A DNA stretch of 20,000 bases from Silene noctiflora (Eukaryota > Streptophyta > Magnoliopsida > Caryophyllales > Caryophyllaceae), in contig VHZZ01000310.1 of NCBI GenBank assembly GCA_009801015.1, positions 227,975 through 247,974 of the forward strand, in the 5' to 3' direction. The translations under genes were made by a program, and so were the position numbers. Shown here piece after piece: positions 1 through 8,062 of the stretch. The notes beneath the pieces were generated by a model. The model made no database searches. It was not told where the DNA came from and saw nothing but the letters and a program-made list of their open reading frames with translations. Each line of letters begins with the position of its first letter. The stretch's first letter is position 1.

Positions 1-784
1 CTCTCGCTTCTAGTTATTGGTCGATGAAATTTGCTATAACGTGCTGGTGGATATGGCGATGGCGTAACAATGAAGTTTTNGGGAGGTCCAACGAGAACCC
101 AACTGATCCCTTTCGGTTCTTGCATACACAATTCGAATCCACAAGGTCAGCCTTAGACCCCTTCTCTATTTTTATTCCCGTCCCAGGAACCATTCATGAA
201 GAACGTTTTATACGGTGGCATGCTCCACCACATGGCTGGATTCTTCTAAATACAGATGGGGCAGCTAAGGGTAATCCAGGGCCAGCGGGCTGTGACGATA
301 TTTTCAGGGATGAAACCGGACAGTTTCTCGGCGCATACATGTTTTCGTGCGGTATATCCTCTTCAATGAGAGCAGAAATAAGGGCACTTGTTGTCGGTCT
401 TGAGCAAGCAAGGNAACTCGGATTTCGAAAGCTTATCGTTCATATGAACAACTCATCTTGTGTGAGTTTTGTTCACCATAAACAATTACTCAGTAATAGC
501 CTTCGACCGTTAGTGCATCGCAGTATGGACCTCATTAATTTAGAGGATTGGAAGGTGGAAGTCGAACATGTTTTTCGTGAAGCTAATCGAGCAGCGGACT
601 GGCTAGCTAATGCAGGAGTTGATGCCGAGTCCTCTCTTACCTTCTTTAATACTCCTCCAAATGGCATTCGTACGATTCTCCGTGAAGATTTACTTGGGGT
701 AGCTACTCCCCGTTTAGTTACGGTTTAGTTTCTCTTTTGTATCGGGTAGTACCCTCTTTTGCACAAAAAAAAAAAAAAAAAAAA
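1..784 (+). mobile_element. 3' end of a plant LINE (non-LTR retrotransposon), 5' part outside window
   Basis: An uninterrupted RNase H-type frame ends at a TAG at 726-728. It is followed by a 36-bp 3' UTR and 20 consecutive A's at 765-784. An intronless RNase H frame, then a short UTR, then a genomic poly(A) tract is the typical 3' end of a plant L1-type LINE that carries RNase H after its reverse transcriptase. The reverse transcriptase and 5' end lie left of the window, so element length and the target-site duplication cannot be determined. The clean A-tract suggests an insertion that is not very old. The tail ends 127 bp before the start codon of the next gene, in the same orientation. Confidence 0.85.
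3..728 (+). CDS. LINE ORF2 C-terminus: linker plus RNase H domain (partial)
   Basis: The frame is already open at the left edge, so the Met at 24 is internal and not a start. Counting from that Met, an aromatic stretch (WWIWRWRNNE, about residues 8-17) matches the region before RNase H in plant LINEs. The RNase H fold runs from about 72 to 196. Its first Asp is in NTDGAAKGNPGPAG (D78), the Glu in RAEIRALVVGLEQA is E118, and the last Asp in REANRAADWLAN is D192. At the third acidic position the sequence reads HMNN (codon AAC at 447-449), where family members normally have Asp. A glycine pair after GPAGC is also replaced by DD, so the nuclease is probably inactive. Two ambiguous bases (80, 414) leave two residues unknown. 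RNase H normally removes RNA from the RNA/DNA hybrid during retrotransposition. Confidence 0.8.
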   Translation, partial: LASSYWSMKFAITCWWIWRWRNNEVXGRSNENPTDPFRFLHTQFESTRSALDPFSIFIPVPGTIHEERFIRWHAPPHGWILLNTDGAAKGNPGPAGCDDIFRDETGQFLGAYMFSCGISSSMRAEIRALVVGLEQARXLGFRKLIVHMNNSSCVSFVHHKQLLSNSLRPLVHRSMDLINLEDWKVEVEHVFREANRAADWLANAGVDAESSLTFFNTPPNGIRTILREDLLGVATPRLVTV

Positions 785-824
785 CGACCCCTTGGTGTGT
801 GTGCGCAATTGTAAAACCATAATC

Positions 825-866
825 TATATAGAGTGCGCGAAAAGACATCAAGAGGCTAAACCCTAA
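825..866 (+). promoter_or_regulatory. Probable core promoter of the thioredoxin gene: TATA box and telo-box
   Basis: TATATAG at 825-831 lies 81-87 bp before the ATG at 912. AAACCCTAA at 858-866 is a plant telo-box, a motif often found just downstream of transcription starts of housekeeping genes. A start of transcription near 855-865 would give a 5' UTR of about 50 nt. The space between the LINE poly(A) (ends 784) and this TATA box is only about 40 bp, so distal promoter elements either lie inside the LINE or were moved upstream by it. These are motif matches only, with no transcript data. Confidence 0.5.
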
Positions 867-911
867 AACAAAATCCCGTGTAAACCCAGAAACAAGCAAG
901 GAGTATCTAAA

Positions 912-3900
912 ATGAGTCGAATCTCAGGCATACTCCGGCCACTGCTCCGTCGTCAACTGCAATTCCTCCGGCCAATGTCTACCGGATCAACGCCATTAAT
1001 GTCGACATTGTTATCTCCATCTTCACTGCTCTCTCCATCTTACTTGTCTTTCTCTTCCCTCTCCATTCCTGCCGTCGCATGCCTTTTCTCCCCCTCTTCG
1101 GCTTCTTCGCCTTCCAGATGCTTCTCCTCTTCCTCTGGTATCTCCTTTCTTTACCTATCTACTTTTATTTAGTATTATGTCATGAATTTCATCAAATTAG
1201 GTTGTTGTACCCCTGTGAATCGGCATAAAATTGCGTAAACTAGGATTTGATCATTAAAAAGCCGAAGACGGAGTAACATCTCTGGCGAACTTTGTTGATT
1301 TTCGCTGATGAATCAATGGTTCTGTGATTCTGTCGTCGTTATTAAGGACATAGTAATTGGCCCCTTCCCCTATTTAGTACGAAGTAAACTATCCGTATTT
1401 AGGTGTTATAGTGTAACTGCGAGGGTAATGTGATTTCTAGGTTATGATTGAGTATCCTCGGCAGGCGGCATTGATAGGAATTTTGCTATCTAGGATTCTC
1501 GCCATTGAAATGGATGAGAGAACTCTATTTATAGAGTTGAAACTCCTTTTTAATCGACTCTGCCGTCACATGGCCATTTATATGCTTATTTATGAATTTG
1601 AACCAATTTTGCTTCTTTTTGAGTTCAAGGATCAAATAAACCAAATTGTTATCCGAATCAAGCCATTGCATTTGATCAAGACAAAATAATTAAGTTGAGC
1701 TAAAATTTGATATTAACTCGAAATAATTAATTTCTTTTATTTATTAAAAAGAAATCCGGACTTCGATTTTAACCTATAAGCCTACCTTAGCTTTTGTAGT
1801 ATGTCTCACCCCCTTCTGTTTTTCACTTTTCCTTTTATATATTTTTGCATTTTGAGGTGTGCAATCACCCATGGACTGTTCTAAAGGATGATTCATGTCA
1901 GCCGACCTCAAACCATTTTGGGATTAAGGCTCTGATGTTGTTGTTGTATTCGGCTCTTTAATGAATTAGAGCCTTAATCCCAAACTGATTTGAGGTCAGC
2001 TAATATTAATCACCCTCTGAAATAACCAGTGACCGGTAATAACCATAAGAAAAAAATATTTTGATACTGAAGATTATTATTTTAATGCATTTGATAGCAG
2101 CATCTGGAATTGAGCAAATATATTCTGTACACCAATAGGGCGTTGATAATTGGAAGATTATTGACAGTTTAATTGTCTAGAATGATTTAATATAGCGTTT
2201 ATGATTATTTCTAACTTTATTTCATGTTTTTTCTATTGTTGGTTTAGAATCTCCTTCCAATATGGTCCAGGTGAAATCAGAGAACCAATTGAGCGAGTCT
2301 CTCCGTAAAGCGACAGGTACTTGATTCATATCTGAATTACATGTTCATTAGTTATTTTTGATGATGGTGGATCATTCCATGCCATTCTTGCTGAACTTCA
2401 CATTACTTGGTGGTCAGATGACTCTTTTCCGTCGATCTTCTACTTCACAGCAGAGTGGTGTGGTCCATGTAAGTTGTGTGGCTTTAATCTGAGTTTTATA
2501 TGTTCTGTATCTGCTATTAAGTATATGTTTTGAAGCTGTATATAAGTGCTTTTCTTTAATGACGGATAGTATTCTTCAGCATGTTTCAATACCAAAATAC
2601 GTAATCAGAACATAAATGCTATAAGCTATTATACTGTTCTTCAAGGCTGCTCAAGTCTTGATGGATACGCGACATCCAATACGTGATACACTCTTACTAG
2701 AGTGTCTGTTATATAGATATTAAGTAAGCGCTACGTTAGAATAAGCTCGAAGCGATTTGTGAATTGTAGCCAGTTTTCTCTTGACGTAGTTCGTTTTATA
2801 CCCTACCCTTGTTAAAGTATCCATTTCACTTATAGAAGTTCAATATTGGAGTCTCTGGACTTTTATACTCCATTCATAGTGATAGGCTATAATCAATTGA
2901 TCATTTCCAAGACAGGAAGGCGACATCTCTTAAGCGTCCTTACAAAAACATTACACATGTGCCTCAAAGGCTTCCCCTATGGTGAGACAAGAAGGAATCG
3001 GATTTGCATAACCTTACTCCTGTGTTGAAAATACACGTGAGGGGATCAATAATGAAAATCGTGCTTAGAATCACACGTGGACTACTCCATAATATAAGAG
3101 ACTCAAACAATGTTAGCAAGGCAGTTTTGGAACACTTTCGACTGAACTGGATTCTTGGTGTATTTTGCAGGTAGATTTCTGTGGCCAGATATTAAGAAGC
3201 TGAGTGAAAGTCTGCCAGATGTAACATTCTACAAGATCGATATTGATGAGGTAATCATCTTCCTTGTTTCTTTTCTATTAGTATATAAAATGTTAAAGTT
3301 TTGTTGTAATTTTGTAAACGTACTTCTCTGAACAAAATCTTTATATTTCTTGCTGGGAACAAAAAATTCGGGGAAACATGCAACAGGCAGGTTGTTGTTC
3401 TTGGAGGCTATTTGAAATAAACCTTTTGGTTATAGTTGTGAATCTTGTGATACAGTCTATACTCCTGTGGTAGACCGACACACACTATGTACATTGAATT
3501 TTTATTGGTGTCGATAACTGGATATTGTCTTGAAAGTTTCTACTAAAGTGAGTGCCATACTTTTGTTGTGTTAGATCTGATCTTTTCTAATCCCCATTAC
3601 AGTTTGACAATGTGAGCAATTAAATCCAATAGTCTGATGTGTACTGCCAGTGTATTGATGTGTGCACACTGGATAGTCTTAATTTGTGTAGCATGCTTGT
3701 TTGACGATCACCTATCTCTGTAGGAGATTATGAAAAAGAGTTTATTCACATGTTTGTATGATCCTATTCTTCACTTATTTGATTTGAAAATTGTGTGTAT
3801 GTCATGTTATCCTTAGCGGTTTTGTGCTTGTTTGCAGGTGGGAACTGGGCCTACGGTACATAAGTTTTGCATATCTTCTGTGGTAAGAGACTCACCTCTC

Positions 3901-5825
3901 TTTGTGGATCCTTCAGTCGTATTCATAGCATGATGGAGTTCAGAAGCAAACCTGAACATTTTTCATTACCTGTTTTTGTTTTTCTTCTTCAAAATTTCAA
4001 CAATTATGATTGCAGAGTTTTTTATATGATGTGGTGACTGATACAGATAATAGTTCCAGGGAATTGAGCTCATTTGATTTTCTTTTGGCTTTAGTTTGAT
4101 AGACTGTTAGATCGGTCTAAACAGATAATCCTGTCCTCACTAAAGTAAAAATGGCAAGAAGACTGCTGTGAGTGAGTAGGTGTTTACAAATTAATGTCTT
4201 GGAGAGCAGCTCTGACACAAGTTATATAGCTTAGGGTAGGAGGAAAATTGTAATAGACAAGGTAAGCACTGGAAAAAACAACGGTAACTCTGTAAGATAT
4301 CAGACTGCTCTAGATTGAAATACTAGGACATCCAAACCAACAGATGACTCGTCAAATGTAAGGCTATAGTACTGCATCTTAGTTATTGGGCTCAAGGCTA
4401 ATTCTGTTTTACCTTACCCGAGAATGATTTTAGATTTCTTCAACAAATAGTGGAAGCTTATCATAATCCTGAATTATAATATTATATTGCGTAAAATTTC
4501 TGCTATCATCTCAAGGCACAAGTGTAAGTGTAACTGTTTCTGTTTTTTCCCCTGAAAGACATCCTTATTGATGTTGAAGCAGGTTTAACATTCTGTAATT
4601 CAGTTGTGTTCACTGATAACCTGGCAGTAAAGAATTTGCGCTTTTATCTATGTTACGTGATTGCTGTATTGATACAATTTTATTTTTCCATTTCTAGCCA
4701 ACTCTCCACTTCTTCAAGGATGGAAAGAAGGCTGCCGAAGTGGTTGGTGCTGATTCGAGAAAAATTAAGGATATAACGTCTACACTCTACAAGTAAGTAT
4801 CAATCACATGACACGTTTCTGTGCTATCTTTCTGTTTGGTGAGTAATTTTTGTAACTTAAACATACTAGTACTCTAAGCAAGCAGCACAGCAACATATGA
4901 CCCCCCTTACCCCGCAGTTTGCAGCATCTATTCAGGCGCTAGGATCATGTTGGTGTTTTCGTAAGAATTTGCAGGTGCTAGGATCTGTTTGGCTTATGCT
5001 TACCATAAATGAAAGAAAGTTAAAATTACAAAACCCTTTAACCAGCCATTTATTAAAGTTTACATTTTCCCTTCAGCATCCTATTGAACTTTTTAGCACT
5101 CAAAATGCTTATTGCAGATTTATTACAAAATACATCTATTGACCATTTATTAAAGTTTACATGTTGGCAGTGAGCCCTCATAAAGACAATTTCCCAGTGT
5201 GCTTGTGAACAGTGACCCTTAACAAGTGCCTTGCACAAAATACATCTATTGACCATTGGGAGCCCCAACTACAAAGCTTATGAACAGTTGGTAGAGGCGT
5301 AGAGCACATTGCTCAGCCAGAAGTGTTGTGACTCTGTGAGATCTTAGGCACTACGAGAATATCTCAAATGGGGCTGGTAAGGTAAATAATGGAATCCCCC
5401 TGAATCCATTGCAAAAGGTGTTATATGCAGTAATTGTGTCAAGCTTACCTGCTTTGATCGAAGACATGGTCTTTTTCGTACAAGACCGCCCTTGGGGTAT
5501 TGTTATTCTGCGGTTCTGCCTTCTTCAAACTCTGTAGTAGTGTAATCGTATCCATGAAGTATTGAAGTAGGATATCTTGAGTCCTGTGAATCATATTTCC
5601 TGTTTACGAGTAATATAGAAGTGACGTTGCATATATATAGGATTAGCTTCATTAAATGGCAAGCAGCAAATTAATTCCTCCACTTCTTTTGTTAGTCTAA
5701 TGTGAAAATTTGGAATAGCTATGTTCTTGAGCTACATAAAGCTTTGGTAGAACTGGAGTTTTGGTAGAATCTTTAGTCTAAAATTATCTCAAATGTTTTA
5801 TTGCAGGAACAACCCAGCTGAATGA
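912..5825 (+). CDS. TRXO: Thioredoxin o-type, mitochondrial (7 exons, 194 aa)
   Basis: Exons are 912-1137, 2248-2316, 2418-2468, 3171-3250, 3838-3882, 4698-4792 and 5807-5825. All introns are GT-AG, phases agree throughout, and the total is 585 nt. Residues 1-75 form an Arg/Ser-rich, acid-poor presequence (start MSRISGILRPLLRRQLQ) with a mitochondrial R-3 type cleavage motif R69-C70-F71|S72. The thioredoxin fold follows: YFTAEWCGPCRF with redox Cys113 and Cys116, YKIDIDE, and the cis-Pro loop SVPTLHFFKDG with Pro158. The exon 3/4 junction splits the Cys116 codon, and the exon 5/6 junction falls just before Pro158. Arabidopsis TRXO1 has the same length and domain order. Family knowledge: o-type thioredoxins are reduced by NADPH-thioredoxin reductase and reduce disulfides of mitochondrial enzymes such as peroxiredoxin IIF and TCA-cycle proteins. 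The start context is ctaaaATGA, with no earlier in-frame ATG after the TATA box. It looks intact. Confidence 0.95.
1886..2001. repeat. SINE 3'-end fragment and inverted partial copy forming a foldback (TRXO intron 1)
   Basis: The left arm at 1900-1933 and the right arm at 1968-2001 are inverted copies that pair at 31 of 34 positions across a 34-nt loop. The left arm is followed by a TTG-rich run (1937-1946). The combination GCCGACCTCAAA, TTTGGGATTAAGGC and TTG repeats resembles the 3' end of dispersed tRNA-derived plant SINEs, from memory. No upstream pol III box B was seen, so the left copy is 5'-truncated. The right copy lacks the TTG tail. Both lie inside intron 1 and would be transcribed as a hairpin. 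Confidence 0.6.
4893..4925 (+). repeat. Short SINE-like fragment in TRXO intron 6
   Basis: The string GACCCCCCTTACCCCGCAGT stands out as C-rich in an AT-rich intron. It resembles the 3' half of Au-type SINEs, where a similar CCCCTTACCCCGC segment precedes a GCGGGAGCC segment. Here the match ends after about 30 bp. This is recognition from memory, and chance or another repeat family is possible. Confidence 0.3.
5046..5257 (+). repeat. Interleaved direct repeats in TRXO intron 6
   Basis: A 20-nt unit (CCATTTATTAAAGTTTACAT) occurs at 5046-5065 and 5143-5162. A different 23-nt unit occurs exactly at 5125-5147 and 5235-5257. The middle copies overlap by five bases (CCATT), giving an order A, B+A, B with spacings of 97 and 110 bp. 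The sequence between copies is not otherwise similar by eye. This suggests repeated local slippage or template switching, not a simple tandem duplication. Confidence 0.75.
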
Positions 5826-6511
5826 AATATATCCTCTTGCTGTATGTGTGGATTCTTAATATTTAAGTGAAGAGAAGAACTGAAAGGGAGCTTTCTTTCA
5901 AGTGAACGTCCAGTTACTGTGATTTGGCTTATGCTCAATGTTAGTGAACGGTAATCACTCCTATGTTAAAGGTAGATAAACAACACTGTACTCCTAGCTT
6001 TTGCGGTATGTTTTTTAGAGACTTATATTACTGTTCAAACACGGGATTAGCTTCGGCAATGGAAAAAGTTTCGAACCTGGATTCGAGAAAGGTTTTGGCC
6101 AAACAGTATATCAATCATTTGCTCCAGAATCGTAGTTGTTCTTTCACGCATTATTGGTGTATTTTTATTTCCTTGAATGAGCAATATAGTGAGTGTATCG
6201 AAAGGTGACAGTCGTTCACTCGTGTCGTTAATGAGTCGGGTTTGTCCCTCAGTTTCAAGTTTCATATTAATTTCCCATCTGATGTTTGTATGGGTTATAG
6301 GGAGAGAACTTTTTTCATTCTTTCCCTCCATAATGACACTCTCTTGGTTAAAGTAAAGTAATATTCAATGAAAAAGCGTGGTAGCCAAATTCTGCTAGAA
6401 ATATCAGACTGCCATAATAAATGGTCATATGACAAATTGACTTCATCACAAATAATTTTATCATTTGAAACATGTGTACTACAGTAAAAAGTTAAAAAAT
6501 TAATGTCCTCA
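5826..6511 (+). other. Thioredoxin gene 3' flank and probable 3' UTR
   Basis: AT-rich sequence follows the TGA. An AATAAA at 6416-6421 is a possible poly(A) signal but lies almost 600 bp after the stop, so an earlier unmarked plant signal is more likely. Overlapping open frames on both strands at about 5960-6330 have no recognisable domain and look like chance. No other gene is visible. Confidence 0.4.
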
Positions 6512-6719
6512 TAGTTGAAGAGGAATGGTTAAGACACGCTCAAGCACGATATGAAACGTATGGCCCGTGGGCCGTGCCTAGTCTGCCATTTTCATTGGAC
6601 CGACACGGCACGGTATGAAGCCCACCTTCATGGACTTGGGTCATGCCATTTTCTTCTCCAGGCACGGTGGGTCGGTACGAGGCGCGACTCGACATGACCC
6701 ACTTCCATCTCTAGTTTAA
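6512..6719. mobile_element. Small GC-rich non-autonomous element, possibly hAT-type (8-bp near-duplicate flanks)
   Basis: A 192-bp block (6520-6711) is much more GC-rich than its surroundings, with motifs such as GGCCCGTGGGCC and repeated GGCACGG. It is flanked by TAGTTGAA (6512-6519) and TAGTTTAA (6712-6719), which match at seven of eight positions and have the length of an hAT target-site duplication. The ends are only loosely inverted: GAGGAATGG on the left and, reading inwards from the right, GAGATGGAAG. TGCCATTTTC occurs twice inside, 60 bp apart (6584-6593 and 6644-6653). There is no coding capacity. A decayed MITE or another unclassified dispersed repeat fits. Confidence 0.4.
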
Positions 6720-8062
6720 ACTAAGTGACAATTTCATAATTGTCACAATTATAAGATTTGTTCTAGAATTAAAAAATAAAAGAATAAATTTAAGTAAGAT
6801 TAACGAGTTCATCCATACCTAACTTACATATATGCCAACCTCATACTGAAAATTAACTTCAAATCAATTTTGGACTACAAAGATACAATGAGGATTCTTA
6901 GATTAGATATAATACGAGGTCCATCCCAAAATTAATTTCAATTCAAAACTTCTCTGTTACAAATTAGCATTATAATATTTCTCTTACACGTAACTCCGTC
7001 CCTCCTTATCTACTAAGCAGTTTACCTCCTTACTAAGCAATTTACCAACATGTCAACAAATTCATCATATTTACTACGACTAAACTATCATATCATAATG
7101 ATTAATAAAATTGTAAAATGATAGAGCTAAGGAAGCAAATGTATACAAATAAAACGTTTAGTAAATTGTAAGCAATGAAAATTTTAATTCGAGTTAGATA
7201 GGATTACAAAATCATCAGATTTGGTAATATTGTCATATCTTTCCGATTTACCCGAAATTGCGTTTGTAAAGACGCGTTTTTATGTTTTTTTTATAAAGTT
7301 AATTAATCTATGAGTTGAATTTAATTCAGCTATAACCCTAACTCTAAACTAATACTCCAATCAATTTGATGGTGGTAGTATCAGTTAAAACTAATCTACG
7401 TTTTAATTTAGGATTTGTTAACCCGTCTCGAATAAAGACTCCACCAAATAGTGCAAACATCATTACAAATATACATGTTACTACTGTACTTAGTCAAACA
7501 TATTTTCATATGATAATAATGATTGGTATTTGGTACAATATAATTTGGAAAAATTGATTAAATTAAGCATAATAATCTGTTTAAAACAAAACAACTGACA
7601 TAAGTACATAAACATACAACCCTAAAGTTGAACATAAAGTCATAAACTAAGTGCATATTGACTGCAAAATTCTCTGGAAAATGGTTAATCTGTCAGATTA
7701 GGGTTTCATCCAATGACAAATAAATCATTAACCCACTTAATTTGATTCCTTTTTACGTCAATTAATTGCTCAGTTGGTATGGAACCTTCACTTCTTGTCA
7801 TTTTCCCCTTAATTTAATCCCAACTTTCCTTTTAATTAATTATATTTTCCCCCAAATTCCTCTTTCAGTTGCAAAATTCTATGTCAAATCCTGGGATTTA
7901 ATTTTTAATTTATCCACCCAAATAAAGTTTTATTCTTTTCTGAATAAAACATTGGGTAAAATCTGCATTTTTCTTCTGGGTTTTCAAGATCTTGCTAAAA
8001 TTTTAAAACTTTGAAGAAATTGTTATTTTTTTTTTTTTTGAGTAGTTTAATCTATTGCAAAA
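6720..8062 (+). other. AT-rich intergenic region upstream of the RBR gene
   Basis: About 1.3 kb of AT-rich DNA without a supported gene. The short open frames at 7366-7557 and 7766-8014 have low-complexity, AT-driven composition and no domain. A run of 14 T's at 8026-8039 precedes the RBR start. GCTCAGTTGGTA near 7770 resembles a pol III box A, but no box B follows. The RBR promoter and 5' UTR must lie in the last few hundred bases. No single TATA box can be chosen confidently among many AT runs. Confidence 0.5.

Noticed and set aside
24-26. ATG at 24 as a gene start
   Set aside because: The frame is open upstream to the left edge and reads as the continuation of the LINE protein.
858-866. 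Telomere repeat
   Set aside because: There is a single AAACCCTAA unit near a TATA box. It is a telo-box promoter motif, not telomeric DNA.
2366-2406. C/D-box snoRNA-like TGATGA ... CTGA in TRXO intron 2
   Set aside because: The box C lacks the purine start, the spacing is under 45 nt and no terminal stem is present.
5963-6331. Overlapping open frames on both strands after TRXO
   Set aside because: They mirror each other, have no domain and fall in the gene's 3' flank.
7768-7784. tRNA box A-like GCTCAGTTGGTA upstream of the RBR gene
   Set aside because: No box B and no cloverleaf follow. It is at best a tiny SINE remnant.
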